Shown here in pieces: positions 8,675 through 19,646 of a stretch of 64,000 nt of DNA. Under the pieces are notes generated by a model. The model had not been told where the DNA came from. It ran no database searches and worked only from the letters and a program-made list of their open reading frames with translations. The stretch is from Sphingobacteriales bacterium 39-19 (lineage in GTDB: Bacteria > Bacteroidota > Bacteroidia > Chitinophagales > Chitinophagaceae): positions 1 to 64,000 of the forward strand of contig MKTX01000001.1 in assembly GCA_001898465.1 (NCBI GenBank), given 5' to 3'. The translations under genes were made by a program, and so were the position numbers. The stretch's first letter is position 1; each line of letters begins with the position of its first letter.

Positions 8675-11600
8675 TTATTGAGCCAAAGAAATTCTTACCT
8701 GTATGCCGGCCCGGGTATTGGTTGTAGGAGCGCTGGATGAAATATAAGGTTTCACTTTACGCTGTTCAAAATATAATTTCACATTTACCCGGTTATTCAA
8801 ATAATAATCAATGGTGGGGTTAATGGTAATATCTTTACTGCCGCCGGTAGCAAATCCATTATCCTGGTCCAGCCGGCTATTGGCCGTTACATTATCCCGC
8901 ACAGAAATCATCAGGTTAAAATTAATTTCATTATCTAATTTACCGCTTCCGTCTTTACTTAAGAATTTGGGTAATTTCAGCCCGGCAAGGAGTTTCATGC
9001 CCCGTTTACGGTAACCTGCACCAATGGTATATTCAGTACTTCTTACTTCACTTAGCTGGTAATCGTATAAACTTAAACTCAGGTTTCTTGACTTTGAATA
9101 TTTAAGGCTTGCCTGCATTTGGTTTGTAAACATCATATCAAAACCAAGCAAGGGAGAAAACTGTTCACCAATGGTAACATTCGGCACTAAGAAATAAGGA
9201 ATATAGTTATGTGAAACGGTATCGTAAAAAGAGGGATACCCATATTGGGATACATCCTGGTAAAGAAGGGCAGATGTAAATCCGTTCATGCTCAGGTTCC
9301 CGGTATAGCGATGCGAAATATTAAAGGTTGTAAATATTTTATCGAGGCCTTTAATTTTTGACAAGCCATTATAATCTATACTCCAGTTAGGTTTTGGCAT
9401 AATTGCTTTAAACGGATTAGAGCGTAAGTTAGAATTACTTTGTTTTATTAAAGCCACTTTTTCCGGGTCCTGCCCTGTATAGGCCGCTATAAAAGAAGGT
9501 ATCAATACATCTACTGCGTATTTATTATAACCATAATAATACCCATTAGCATCTACAGGATTGGCCTGTTGCATGGTGTATGGATTTTTTTGGCCTACCC
9601 TGCGGGAAAGAATAACCCGGTAATCCTGAAATTTTTGGAAGGTGGCAGATATGCGGTTCGGGTCAAATTTTTCGAACAATGTTTTAAATGCAATATAGCT
9701 TACATCAAAACCACCGCCGGTGTAGGGATTCAGGTGCTGAAACTTACGATTGAGGCCACCACTGGTATCAATATACCTAAATGTTTCGCTATAATTTTTA
9801 TTGAATGATTTACTGATGTTAACCGAAATCATCAAATCTCTTACCGGTTCTAATGTTCCTGTAAGGGTAATTCGCTGATCTAAATTTTGCTGGAAGAGGT
9901 TATTAAAATTAGTATCTTTTGTGATAAGCCCCTGCGCCGCCTTTCGGTTTAGCCAATTACTGTCTGGTTGCTTACCCAAAATAAAATCGAAGCCGGGAGC
10001 CATGCTTTTAAAATCCTGGCCAAAATGTTGTGTACTATCCATATAACCCGGCAACCTCGTATTGGCATTATCCGAAATAGAAAAGTTTACTTGCTTTACG
10101 CTGGTAAGTAATTTGCCAAATACCCTTGCCGCAGTACTCACATAGGGCATGGCCGTTTTATCTACAACACGCCGGGTACGAACAACTTTTTTACCGCTTT
10201 TTAAGGTTACACTATCTTTTACCCGGGTTACCCGGTTTTTCCATTTTTCTTTATCGTCAATATTTTTAGGTTGATCTAACTGGCGCAACCATTTACTTTT
10301 TTGATATAAACGATTAAAATCTAAAATGGCAGTAGCTTCAGATTGTTGCCCGTTTTCCAGGAAGTTACCCAGCTCTACCGCCAGGCGGCTCGCCCCGATC
10401 CAGCGATAATTTGCCTGGTATTTTAAATTCACGGTGGTCCAATCTAATATGGGCAATTTGGCCATGGGTAAGGTATATCCAAAAGCTACAGATTGATTAA
10501 AGATGGTATTTCTTCCCCCTTTCAATAAATTATGCCATACACTGTCTTTCTTTTCTTTAGTATCTAACCTGCCGTAGGGTTCATCTACCCGGGAGTTATT
10601 GGTAGCCGTATAATCAAAATTTAAAGAGCGGGTGAGGTTCCATCGTACAATATAATCCCGCTGAAACAATAAATATTTATCGTAGGTTTCAGGAATGCGA
10701 TATTTATCATCGCCCCCAATACTTCTTGGGCGTACTACGCCAAACTGGCGGCTGATATCGGCACGGAAAGTAAGTTGCGAAGGGATATAATTAAAATTAA
10801 AATCCTTTACCAAATCAAACCATTTTGTTTTACTCTTTTTAAAGAGTTTTTTAAAGGGTTCAATGTATTTTGGCTGGGGTGCAAAATTATAACCCAGTAC
10901 GCCACGGTGCCGGGTTACATCGTTATACTCAATGAGCGGATTATGGCTATATGTATTAATATAAGAATAGCTTACATCAATATTGGATATATCATAAATC
11001 TGGGGCGCTTTACCATTGGTTTTCATTTTGCGTACATTGGTAAAGCTGATGGATTTTATGGAAGTAAAATCTACTGCTGCATTGCGAATAGAATCTTTTT
11101 TTGATGAAGCAGCCGTTTTAATTTTATCTTTTAATTTAATATCCTGGTCATAAGGATCATATTCCGGTGTGCTTACCGATTGTGTGTAGCTTGCCTGCAC
11201 AGGTATAGAAAGCCCTGTACTTTTTGGAAGTAATTTACCCAACTCCAGGTTGGCTGCCACATCAAATTGATAAAAATTATCCCGGTATCGTTCATTCACT
11301 CTTTGCTCTAAAGTACCAAATCCATTGGTGTGCATATTACCCGACAGAGATAAGGTACCCAGGTCGGCCAGGTTTACATCAACCCTGCCCAAAGCGGCTA
11401 CGCCTCCTTTTTCATCAATGGATCCCAGTCTTAATTCATTCACCCATACTTCACCACAAGCCACTTCGGTTTTGGTATTTTCCACACCAATTAAAATCCC
11501 TCTGATTTGCCCCAGGTTAGGATTGCCCATTACGGAATATGTTTGTCCATTTTCCTGGAGTTCTTTATAAATTTGGCCCAGTGGCGAAGATGAAAGATTA

Positions 11601-14600
11601 CGGTTTTGTTTTAAACGGGTGAGCGCCAGCAAATCTACATCCAAAGTATTGGCCGGGTTCCAGAGCGTATCGTTATAGAGATCCGAATCGGCATTTAAAT
11701 TGCCTGCAGAAAGTGGCGTTAATTTTAATGGTATTCTTATTTCATAATAATTACTTACAAAATCCGTCCCCATTCGTATTACAGCAGTAAGGTCGTCATC
11801 ATGCAGGGAAGGAGCAGTTTTTACAGCTTCTTCTGCATGGATGTACATCATCATTCTTTTAAACTGGCGCAAATCTCTATCGGCATAGGTTTGAAACACG
11901 GCTTTCGCATCACCCTTTTCAAGGCCGCAAAATTGCAGGGTCATTGCCTGTTCGTTCTGTAATAAATTTACCCCATTGTTACTTGTGGTTTGCACCCTTT
12001 CAATTTCCCGTGGGGTACGATAAGGTAATGGCGTTCTTTTATCATTTTCCTCAATGTTTACGGCACCCACATTTAATACACTGGTAGTAGCAGGATTGTA
12101 AATACCACTGGAATCTACTTTGTATTGAAATTTACGCCAGATATTACGGGTAAGCTGTAATTCTCCAAAACGTAATACTACACTATCTTCAAAGCCGGTC
12201 ATAAACATCCGGATAAAGCGGATTGATTTAAAATCGGGGATGTTGCCAATTTTTTTATTATAGCCCGATATGGGTATGCGAAACTGGTACCAGGTTTCAT
12301 TTCTAAATTGGCCGTTTACTAAATTTACGCCAACCACTTTTTTATCAACAATAAAGTTGTTTCCAATCTGCATTTCTGTAGCATCTGTTTTTTTGATGTC
12401 CACTACATATTGAAAATATTCTTCTGTTTCATTTAATGTATTATCTCTATTTAAATCTTCGGCATCGGGATACAATGTAGCGGCTGAAGTAAACTCACTT
12501 CCCGTATTAATGGGTGAATTTCCGCTGGGTCCGTTATAGCTTTTATATCTTTCAAGTATTCCATCGCCGGCGCCAAAACCGGCATCCCGGTAATTGCGGT
12601 AATTATCTGCAGAAGGATCTTTAAGTGCATCCTGGTAAATTTGAGAGTTGGTTCCAAAATCAGCGGCCAACTGGTTTAAATAATCTTGTCGCTTGGTTAC
12701 TTCGTCATCATCCGAAAGGCCGTCTAAGCCTACATCCTGGTATTTACGGTCTTCTGCGATATTACTAAATGCATTGGTTACCTGTATAGGATTACGAGGC
12801 ACACGCCCCCATACGGTAGTATCAACAGGTGATGGGGCATTGGGTGTGGGCAATCCATTCTCATAAAAACGGCGGCCATCTTTTAAAATATCTTCTGACA
12901 CATTTCCCAGGTTAAAATATAATTTACCTCCCGTGGTTCCCTGGTATTGTTGTAAAATAAATGGATCTTGCATCCAGAATTCAATGAACTCTATATTGGC
13001 GCTTTCAAAATCGGTTTGATCAATGCTTCGCATTAAACCACCCCATCGTTTTTTTGGATTCTTTAGCTTTCCGTCTGCAGTAACTTCGGCAAGGCCCGAT
13101 GTGTAGTTATAAGGACCCCGGTTTTCAGGATAATAAGCCAGGTCAAAAGTTACCAACTGGCTTTCTCCAAAACCGGTTGTACGCTGGGGGAATATTTCTT
13201 TTTGATAAACCGCACGCACCCGGGGGTCACTCAGCAGGTTCGCATCCGTAATCGGGTTATTGGATCCCCGGTATTGTTGTAATGTTTGCTCAATCTGGTA
13301 CCAGGCAATTTTTGCCCTGTTTTTACCATAGATCAAATTATTATTAGAGTCGGCTTCGGGAAACATATTGTTGCCAAATACATCGGTGGCACCCGAGGGG
13401 GTAGATGCCAGCATCCAGCTTATGGGCGGAAAACGCAGGTCAATTCCAGATTTACTGCCTTCAAAATCGTCGATATAAATAACGCCATTTTTACCACGCC
13501 CTATTTGCGGGGCATGCCCGGGTTTCAGCATGGCGGCTTCGGCATACACATTAATGGCAGATGGTGCTGTTGTGGAATAAAAAGGTAATTTATCTAACCA
13601 TTTGGTAAGCCGGGGGAAATCGGTTCTGTAATTTACATCAACTCCATACATGGAGTTGCGAATGGGATCCTCATTCAAATTTACTTTGGTAAAGAAAGGT
13701 CTTTCGCTAAGCCTTACTGCTGTGGCGCCAAAGGAAAGTTGCTGGCGAGCTGTGTTTTTTGCCAAATAGTCTAATCGCAGGCCCATATAAGAACGTTGCT
13801 GCAAACCAAAGCTGGCATTATTTTCTGAGTTTACCTGCACCGGCAATCCTGAATTTAAAATGGCCTGGTTTGTAATCCTGATGGTTCCCAAATCATAATT
13901 TATATCATAATCCACCCCTTCTTGTAATAAGCGCCCGCCGGCTGTTACAGAAACTGAGCCTTTGGGTACATTATAACCAATACTGATATCAGAAGACCCG
14001 CTGCTTTTTGAAATTCCTTTCAGCATAAAGCGGTTCAGGTTGGGATATTGCTGTGCCACCGCTTTAATAGAATCGTACAGCACATAAAACAAAGTATCTT
14101 TTGCCGTGGGTGGCACAGTAGTATAAATTTGCGAAGCCAAATCCCGGCCAAAGGGTTCTAGTACCGGGAAGATGATGCGGCTGTATGGAGATACTACGGT
14201 AAAGTTTTCTACATAATCAAATACCCCATCGGGTTGCGGATCCAACTGGCTGTTTAGCCTGTCTAAATTAATTAAAGAAATAATGGGCGTTCCCTGGTTG
14301 CGATCGCCAAAAGGCACATATCTTTTTGCTCCCAGCCCGGGCTCCTGGTACACTACATCTAATTTAAAATCATCTGGCGTTAATGCGCCATATCCAATGG
14401 TGTACACATTTTTCATCATCAGCTTCCATATAGGAAGGCTGGTACGTTGTGATGTGGCTTTTAATAATTTTAAGAATAAAACTTTTTGTGTAGCTGTAGA
14501 ACTATCAGGCGGAACGTCTTGTGAGAATTCTCCTACCTGGTATATTTTACCATTATAAGAATATTGAAACGCAACCGCCAGTACATCATCCGGCTGTAAG

Positions 14601-15916
14601 GGCTGGCTTAATGATAAGCTTCCTACCTGACGGTTAAAAATATATTGGGTAGAATCTAATTTTCGTGCAAATGTTTTTTCAAAATCCTGAACGGGGCTTA
14701 AGCCCAGGTTGATGAGGTTATTATAAACCATGGCCGGGTTCCTGGCATCCGGCTGATTAATTATTTTAGAATAAAGATCATTAGAATTATTAGCCGGCAC
14801 TGGTGGCGCTGGTAATGGATTAATGATCGGCGTAGGGCGGTAGGGGGTATCTTCTGCCAGGTCCATAAGGCCTACTACATCCCGGGTTTCGGTAGTGGTT
14901 CCATTTTTATTGGTTACCCATACTTCTAATTTTAAAATTTGCACCGGGCTGGTAATGGCTGGCAGGTTGCTCATTAACTTATTATAATTCCTGCGAAAAT
15001 ATTGAGCCAGTAAAAAGTGACGGTTTTCCTCATACTCATCTGCACTTATTTCAAAGGGCTGAGCGGCAGCGCCTCCCTGTAAGTTCATGCTTTGCCTTTG
15101 CGATTTTTGATTTGCCAGTACTGTTGTGATATAGAGTTTCCCAAATTGTAACTGTGTTTTTAAACCAAACAATTGTTGTGCACCCGGTATAAGGGTTCCT
15201 TTACTGGCAAAACTTACGTTCCCTGCTTCAAATCTTTTAATGATATCATCATCGGATCCGGTATAGTCCAGCTTAAGCTGATTATCTACATCAAAGTTGG
15301 CAAGGGTATTATAGTTTATCGGGAACTTTAATTTATCGCCAATATTGGCATTTACATTTACCTGGGCATTCATATTAAAATCAAAACCACCATTGCTTCT
15401 TGCCCTTTCGGGTAAAGTGGGGTTATTGGTTCGCTGGCCCTGGTAACCTGCTGTAATATCTACATTTCCCTGGGGGCTGATTTCAATTTTACCATTTCCA
15501 AAGAGGCGGTTAAATAAATTATCAGATAAAGAAAGTTTTGGCCGGGTAAGTTTGCCCCGGTTTAATATACTGGTAGTATTGGCTCTTTTTTGAAAATACT
15601 CAGTTTCTGCCTGGCGGTTACGCATGGCCCAATATTCATCAAAACTATAGGTAATGGGTACCCGGTAATAACGGTCGCCAATTTTTTCATAAATGGTATA
15701 ACGGCGGTTGATGGCATCATATACCACTGAATCTTTCAGGTTCGATGGGGTAAGGTCGTACACCCCCCTGTTACCGGAAGACAAAAGGTCGCCCCGATTG
15801 TCGGTAATGGGATAATGAAGCTTACTGCTATCTTGTGCAAAGCTATATGTGGTGGAAAGCAATAAGAGTACAAACTGCACAAAAACTGCAAATCCTAATT
15901 TTCTGATAAGCGGCAT
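8675..15916 (-). CDS. sprA: SprA/Sov, T9SS outer-membrane translocon
   Basis: 2413 residues, matching the very large size of SprA (F. johnsoniae) and Sov (P. gingivalis). Residues 1-27 form a signal peptide ending SFA-Q. The body is rich in alternating beta-strand sequence with many aromatic-ended strands and ends with a strand closing on aromatic/hydrophobic residues (IQVRISLAQ), as expected for an outer-membrane barrel. SprA is the giant barrel through which T9SS substrates cross the outer membrane. It starts 30 bases after the ruvA stop, so the two are probably co-transcribed; this ruvA-sprA pairing is common in Bacteroidota. The gene is intact, with no frameshift seen. Confidence 0.95.
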   Translation of the reverse strand: MPLIRKLGFAVFVQFVLLLLSTTYSFAQDSSKLHYPITDNRGDLLSSGNRGVYDLTPSNLKDSVVYDAINRRYTIYEKIGDRYYRVPITYSFDEYWAMRNRQAETEYFQKRANTTSILNRGKLTRPKLSLSDNLFNRLFGNGKIEISPQGNVDITAGYQGQRTNNPTLPERARSNGGFDFNMNAQVNVNANIGDKLKFPINYNTLANFDVDNQLKLDYTGSDDDIIKRFEAGNVSFASKGTLIPGAQQLFGLKTQLQFGKLYITTVLANQKSQRQSMNLQGGAAAQPFEISADEYEENRHFLLAQYFRRNYNKLMSNLPAITSPVQILKLEVWVTNKNGTTTETRDVVGLMDLAEDTPYRPTPIINPLPAPPVPANNSNDLYSKIINQPDARNPAMVYNNLINLGLSPVQDFEKTFARKLDSTQYIFNRQVGSLSLSQPLQPDDVLAVAFQYSYNGKIYQVGEFSQDVPPDSSTATQKVLFLKLLKATSQRTSLPIWKLMMKNVYTIGYGALTPDDFKLDVVYQEPGLGAKRYVPFGDRNQGTPIISLINLDRLNSQLDPQPDGVFDYVENFTVVSPYSRIIFPVLEPFGRDLASQIYTTVPPTAKDTLFYVLYDSIKAVAQQYPNLNRFMLKGISKSSGSSDISIGYNVPKGSVSVTAGGRLLQEGVDYDINYDLGTIRITNQAILNSGLPVQVNSENNASFGLQQRSYMGLRLDYLAKNTARQQLSFGATAVRLSERPFFTKVNLNEDPIRNSMYGVDVNYRTDFPRLTKWLDKLPFYSTTAPSAINVYAEAAMLKPGHAPQIGRGKNGVIYIDDFEGSKSGIDLRFPPISWMLASTPSGATDVFGNNMFPEADSNNNLIYGKNRAKIAWYQIEQTLQQYRGSNNPITDANLLSDPRVRAVYQKEIFPQRTTGFGESQLVTFDLAYYPENRGPYNYTSGLAEVTADGKLKNPKKRWGGLMRSIDQTDFESANIEFIEFWMQDPFILQQYQGTTGGKLYFNLGNVSEDILKDGRRFYENGLPTPNAPSPVDTTVWGRVPRNPIQVTNAFSNIAEDRKYQDVGLDGLSDDDEVTKRQDYLNQLAADFGTNSQIYQDALKDPSADNYRNYRDAGFGAGDGILERYKSYNGPSGNSPINTGSEFTSAATLYPDAEDLNRDNTLNETEEYFQYVVDIKKTDATEMQIGNNFIVDKKVVGVNLVNGQFRNETWYQFRIPISGYNKKIGNIPDFKSIRFIRMFMTGFEDSVVLRFGELQLTRNIWRKFQYKVDSSGIYNPATTSVLNVGAVNIEENDKRTPLPYRTPREIERVQTTSNNGVNLLQNEQAMTLQFCGLEKGDAKAVFQTYADRDLRQFKRMMMYIHAEEAVKTAPSLHDDDLTAVIRMGTDFVSNYYEIRIPLKLTPLSAGNLNADSDLYNDTLWNPANTLDVDLLALTRLKQNRNLSSSPLGQIYKELQENGQTYSVMGNPNLGQIRGILIGVENTKTEVACGEVWVNELRLGSIDEKGGVAALGRVDVNLADLGTLSLSGNMHTNGFGTLEQRVNERYRDNFYQFDVAANLELGKLLPKSTGLSIPVQASYTQSVSTPEYDPYDQDIKLKDKIKTAASSKKDSIRNAAVDFTSIKSISFTNVRKMKTNGKAPQIYDISNIDVSYSYINTYSHNPLIEYNDVTRHRGVLGYNFAPQPKYIEPFKKLFKKSKTKWFDLVKDFNFNYIPSQLTFRADISRQFGVVRPRSIGGDDKYRIPETYDKYLLFQRDYIVRWNLTRSLNFDYTATNNSRVDEPYGRLDTKEKKDSVWHNLLKGGRNTIFNQSVAFGYTLPMAKLPILDWTTVNLKYQANYRWIGASRLAVELGNFLENGQQSEATAILDFNRLYQKSKWLRQLDQPKNIDDKEKWKNRVTRVKDSVTLKSGKKVVRTRRVVDKTAMPYVSTAARVFGKLLTSVKQVNFSISDNANTRLPGYMDSTQHFGQDFKSMAPGFDFILGKQPDSNWLNRKAAQGLITKDTNFNNLFQQNLDQRITLTGTLEPVRDLMISVNISKSFNKNYSETFRYIDTSGGLNRKFQHLNPYTGGGFDVSYIAFKTLFEKFDPNRISATFQKFQDYRVILSRRVGQKNPYTMQQANPVDANGYYYGYNKYAVDVLIPSFIAAYTGQDPEKVALIKQSNSNLRSNPFKAIMPKPNWSIDYNGLSKIKGLDKIFTTFNISHRYTGNLSMNGFTSALLYQDVSQYGYPSFYDTVSHNYIPYFLVPNVTIGEQFSPLLGFDMMFTNQMQASLKYSKSRNLSLSLYDYQLSEVRSTEYTIGAGYRKRGMKLLAGLKLPKFLSKDGSGKLDNEINFNLMISVRDNVTANSRLDQDNGFATGGSKDITINPTIDYYLNNRVNVKLYFEQRKVKPYISSSAPTTNTRAGIQVRISLAQ

Positions 15917-15946
15917 TCGGAAAAATAAATTAACGTATAGTTTTTG

Positions 15947-16534
15947 TCAAATTGCTTTTAAGGCTTTTTTAATTAATTCTTCTAACTGCCCAATGTTAGG
16001 TTCTGATTTATTTACTTTAATGAGCGCCTGCTCTGCCTGAACCCTTGAAATACCCAAGGCCATGAGTGCAGTTAACGCATCGTAATCTAAATTATTATGT
16101 TCTATGCCCACTGGCCCGGCTATGCCGGTTTCCTGCTTACCCAATTTATCTTTTAATTCTAAAACTAGCCTTTCAGCCGTTTTCTTTCCAATTCCCTTTA
16201 CCCTTTCTAATTGTTTTACATTACCGGTTAAAATATACCCGCTTACTTCTTCGGCTTTTAAAGAAGACAACATCATACGGGCAGTTGCTGCCCCAACCCC
16301 CGAAACACCAATCAATAATACGAATATTTCTTTTTCCCGGGGAGTAAAAAAACCAAAGATATTATGCGCATCTTCTTTAACCTGCAAATGCGTATATAAC
16401 TTTACCTTTTCCAGGTTTTGTATGGCTGAATAGGTGTTTAGGCTTATGCTAACTTCATATCCTACTCCATTTACATCCATATAAACCATTGCCGGACTTT
16501 TAAAACTCAATCTCCCTTCCAGGTATGCGAACAT
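15947..16534 (-). CDS. ruvA: Holliday junction branch migration protein RuvA
   Basis: 195 residues from the ATG at 16534, giving the canonical MFAYLEGRL start; the longer frame adds 21 residues without family similarity and is rejected. The N-terminal OB fold (1-63) is followed by two helix-hairpin-helix motifs (GVSGVGAATA near 76-85 and VKGIGKKTAERL near 109-120) that hold junction DNA, then a linker and the C-terminal three-helix domain (about 147-195, ALGISRVQAEQAL) that contacts RuvB. It works with RuvB, not in this window, in recombination repair. It is transcribed ahead of sprA. Confidence 0.95.
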   Translation of the reverse strand: MFAYLEGRLSFKSPAMVYMDVNGVGYEVSISLNTYSAIQNLEKVKLYTHLQVKEDAHNIFGFFTPREKEIFVLLIGVSGVGAATARMMLSSLKAEEVSGYILTGNVKQLERVKGIGKKTAERLVLELKDKLGKQETGIAGPVGIEHNNLDYDALTALMALGISRVQAEQALIKVNKSEPNIGQLEELIKKALKAI

Positions 16535-16599
16535 ATTCAATAACGTATAACAGCGAAAATAAGGATTTTTTTGGCAGCAGGGCGTGTAAAACTTCAATC

Positions 16600-16618
16600 T
16601 AAATTTGCCCTACATTTG
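16600..16618 (+). promoter_or_regulatory. Two overlapping candidate -7 boxes for fabH
   Basis: TAAATTTG (16600-16607) and TACATTTG (16611-16618) both fit TAnnTTTG and lie 43-62 bases ahead of the fabH ATG, in the divergent gap with ruvA. No convincing -33 box was found. Confidence 0.4.
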
Positions 16619-16661
16619 TTATTAAATTAAAAAATAAATATTAGATTTTAAAGAACAGGAC

Positions 16662-17651
16662 ATGAGCAAATTAAATGCTGCTATTACCGGTGTAGGCGGA
16701 TATGTACCCGAGTATATACTTACCAATAAAGAATTGGAAACCATGGTAGATACAAATGATGAATGGATACGCACCCGTACCGGTATAGAAGAAAGGCGTA
16801 TTTTAAAAGAACCCGGCCTGGGAAGTAGTGATATGGCGGTAGAAGCTGTAAAAGATTTATGTAAAAAAAGAGGAATATCTCCCGCAGATATAGACTGCTT
16901 AATATGTGCCACCGTTACGCCAGATATGGTTTTTCCTGCCACTGCCAATATTATATGCGACAAAGCAGGCATTGTGAATGTATGCAGTTTTGATGTAGGA
17001 GCCGCCTGCTCGGGTTTTCTTTATGCCCTGAGTACCGGTGCCGCATTTATTGAAAGTGGACGGTTTAAAAAAGTAGTGGTAGTGGGGGTAGATAAAATGA
17101 GCAGCATTATTGATTATAGCGACCGTGCCACCTGCATTATTTTTGGCGATGGCGCCGGTTGTGTACTACTGGAACCTACTACAGAAGATACAGGTATTAA
17201 AGATACCATTTTAAGGAGCGATGGAAACGGCAGGCATTACCTGCACATGAAAGCGGGTGGGTCTGTAAAGCCGGCCAGTATAGAAACCATTCTTGCAAAA
17301 GAACATTTTGTGTACCAGGAAGGCCAGGCCGTTTTTAAATTTGCAGTAAAAGGAATGGCAGATGTGAGTTTTGAACTCATGCAAAGAAATAATCTTACTG
17401 CCGATGATATCGCCTGGCTGGTTCCACACCAGGCCAACCTGCGAATTATAGATGCCACTGCAAGCCGAATGGAATTACCCCGTGAAAAGGTAATGATCAA
17501 CATCCAGAAATATGGAAATACTACAGCCGCTACTTTACCCTTATGCCTTTGGGATTGGGAAAAAAAATTAAAGAAGAATGATAATATTATATTGGCTGCT
17601 TTTGGCGGGGGCTTTACCTGGGGTGCCATTTGGGTAAAATGGGCGTACTAA
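16662..17651 (+). CDS. fabH: 3-oxoacyl-ACP synthase III (KAS III)
   Basis: 329 residues, the usual FabH length. The catalytic triad is visible: Cys116 in [11 protein letters not shown], His256 in VPHQANLRI and Asn286 in [11 protein letters not shown]. It condenses a short acyl-CoA with malonyl-ACP to start fatty-acid elongation in the cytoplasm. Its partners acpP and fabF lie 32 kb away (48.5-50.1 kb). It is convergent with rsgA, sharing a short A/T hairpin. Confidence 0.96.
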   Translation: MSKLNAAITGVGGYVPEYILTNKELETMVDTNDEWIRTRTGIEERRILKEPGLGSSDMAVEAVKDLCKKRGISPADIDCLICATVTPDMVFPATANIICDKAGIVNVCSFDVGAACSGFLYALSTGAAFIESGRFKKVVVVGVDKMSSIIDYSDRATCIIFGDGAGCVLLEPTTEDTGIKDTILRSDGNGRHYLHMKAGGSVKPASIETILAKEHFVYQEGQAVFKFAVKGMADVSFELMQRNNLTADDIAWLVPHQANLRIIDATASRMELPREKVMINIQKYGNTTAATLPLCLWDWEKKLKKNDNIILAAFGGGFTWGAIWVKWAY

Positions 17652-17662
17652 AATTTATTTCA

Positions 17663-17682
17663 GAAAAATGTTACCATTTTTC
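17663..17682. terminator. Small palindrome between fabH and rsgA
   Basis: GAAAAATG (17663-17670), a TTAC loop and CATTTTTC (17675-17682) form a perfect 8-bp A/T-rich stem that overlaps the rsgA stop codon. It is suited to ending both converging transcripts, though the stem is weak. Confidence 0.4.
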
Positions 17683-18588
17683 ATCTTGAATGCTATCCCG
17701 GATGCTTAGATAACTCAGGTACCTTTCTTCAAATATTTTTCCTTTAGCTACAGCTGCTTTTACAGCACAGCCGGGTTCATCAATATGATTACAATTATTG
17801 AACCTGCAATTTTGTATAATGCGGCGCATTTCGGGGAAATAATGAGAGAGCTCATCTTTTTCAATATCGGCCAGCCCCATTTCCCTGATACCGGGTGTGT
17901 CAATAATTTTTCCTCCCCCGGGCAAATCAAACATTTCGGCAAAGGTAGTTGTATGCATGCCCTTACCGCTCCAGGCACTTACATCCTGTGTTTTTAAATC
18001 TAAATGAGGAAATAGTTCATTAATAAAAGTAGATTTCCCTACCCCTGAGTGGCCACTCAGCAAGGTGGTTTTGTCTTTCAATAAACTTTTCATTTCATCC
18101 ACTCCTTTATTTTCTGCCAGGCTCATACTGTACATTTCGTAGCCAATAGGTTCATATATTTTACGGGCAAGCAGTAATTTTTCCATTTCTTTTTTACCCC
18201 ATAAATCTGCTTTGTTCCATACAATAATGGCTTTTACATGATACGCTTCGGCTGTTACCAGAAACCGGTCGATAAACCCAAAAGATGTTTTAGGGTCTTT
18301 TAATGTGGCAAACAATAAACTCTGATCCAGGTTTGCAGCAACAATATGCTGTTGATTTTTATTGTGGGGAGATACCCGGTTTATATAATTATGCCTTGCC
18401 TCTACCGAGGTAATAATATAATCTTCGCCTTCGTGGTTTACATGCACCCAATCTCCTACTGCTACGGGGTTGGTAGATGTGATATGATCTACTTTTAGTT
18501 TTCCTTTAATGCGGGCATGATATAGTTTCCCGGTTTCATCTTTTACCTGGTACCAACTGCCGGTAGATTTATATACAAGTGCACGCAT
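17671..18588 (-). CDS. rsgA: Small ribosomal subunit biogenesis GTPase RsgA
   Basis: 305 residues from the ATG at 18588 (MRALVYKSTG); nine upstream codons in frame lack family similarity. An N-terminal OB fold (about 1-70) precedes a circularly permuted GTPase: NKAD (125-128, G4) comes before the P-loop GHSGVGKS (179-186, G1) and DTPG (230-233, G3). A zinc knuckle follows with Cys261, Cys266, His268 and Cys274. It helps 30S maturation by GTP hydrolysis on the ribosome. It begins 54 bases after the Bat-like VWA gene and may be read with that operon; a near -7 box, TTATTTTG, lies 5 bases before its ATG. Confidence 0.95.
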   Translation of the reverse strand: MRALVYKSTGSWYQVKDETGKLYHARIKGKLKVDHITSTNPVAVGDWVHVNHEGEDYIITSVEARHNYINRVSPHNKNQQHIVAANLDQSLLFATLKDPKTSFGFIDRFLVTAEAYHVKAIIVWNKADLWGKKEMEKLLLARKIYEPIGYEMYSMSLAENKGVDEMKSLLKDKTTLLSGHSGVGKSTFINELFPHLDLKTQDVSAWSGKGMHTTTFAEMFDLPGGGKIIDTPGIREMGLADIEKDELSHYFPEMRRIIQNCRFNNCNHIDEPGCAVKAAVAKGKIFEERYLSYLSIRDSIQDEKW

Positions 18589-18642
18589 ATTGCAAAATAA
18601 GGATTCCCCGGGCAATTAAAAGAATTTATAAAATCAACTTTA

Positions 18643-19644
18643 TTAAGGGAATTTACGCAAGATAAGATAGCGGAAAATAATGTCGAGTAACAGGAAGAAA
18701 AGGGCCGCTACTACAAAGACCAGGAATTTATCTTTGATCTCGATATTCTTAACGATATCTACTTTCGATTTTTCAAGCCCGTCAATCGTCGTATAAATCT
18801 CTGATAAGGAATTATTATCTTTTGCCCTGAAATACCGGCCTCCCGTTTCGGTGGCAATTTGCGTAAGTAGTTTTTCATCAATCGAAACTTTTTGGGTACG
18901 CATCACCACTCCATTGGGGGTATAGATGGGTTGGGGTGCTTCTCCATCGGTACCTACCCCAATAGTATATACTTTTATCTGGAAGGTTTTGGCAATCTCT
19001 TTTGCCGTTTGTGGATCTATCAAACCACCATTATTTTCGCCATCCGTTAGCAGGATAATAATCTTAGATTTTGATTTACTGTTACGAATGCGGTCTACAC
19101 TGGTGCTTAAGCCGGCGCCAATAGCTGTTCCATCTTCCAGCAACCCGTTTCTTATATTCCGAATGGCAGAAATCACTACCGCATGATCGGTGGTTAACGG
19201 GCATTGTGTAAAACTTTCACCTGAAAAAATAACAACGCCAATACGGTCTGTGGGCCTGCGGTTTACAAAATCAATGGCCACCGCTTTGGCTGCCTCCAGG
19301 CGATTGGGAATAAAATCCTGGGCGGTCATACTCCCGCTCACATCAATACAAAGTACCACATCAATGCCCTCTCCTTCGGCATGCTGTTGTATGTTGCGGG
19401 TTTGCGGCCTGGCCAAAGCCACTATAATCATGCTGATACTAAGCAAACGAAAAATAAATGGCAGGTGCCTGAGTGTACTCTTCCAGGAGCCCAGGCCTGG
19501 TGCCGCCGTAGTAGAAACCATGATGGATGCAGAGCGCTTGTGGGTATGCCGGTTATACCAATAGATTAAAAAAGGAATAAGCAGGAAAAGGCCAAAAAAA
19601 TAGGGCTGCCCAAATTCAATATTTTTTAAATAATCGTACAGCAA
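18643..19644 (-). CDS. BatA-like VWA-domain membrane protein
   Basis: 333 residues. Two N-terminal transmembrane helices (about 15-30 and 60-79) precede a von Willebrand A domain with an intact MIDAS motif DVSGS (101-105) and LLTDGENN, and a third helix lies at the C-terminus (about 307-327). This is the BatA/BatB architecture. In Bacteroidota, Bat proteins work with a MoxR ATPase; aerotolerance and stress roles were proposed in Bacteroides, but the mechanism is unresolved. It sits 2 bases after the upstream BatD-like gene, clearly in one operon. Confidence 0.88.
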   Translation of the reverse strand: MLYDYLKNIEFGQPYFFGLFLLIPFLIYWYNRHTHKRSASIMVSTTAAPGLGSWKSTLRHLPFIFRLLSISMIIVALARPQTRNIQQHAEGEGIDVVLCIDVSGSMTAQDFIPNRLEAAKAVAIDFVNRRPTDRIGVVIFSGESFTQCPLTTDHAVVISAIRNIRNGLLEDGTAIGAGLSTSVDRIRNSKSKSKIIILLTDGENNGGLIDPQTAKEIAKTFQIKVYTIGVGTDGEAPQPIYTPNGVVMRTQKVSIDEKLLTQIATETGGRYFRAKDNNSLSEIYTTIDGLEKSKVDIVKNIEIKDKFLVFVVAALFFLLLDIIFRYLILRKFP

Positions 19645-19646
19645 TT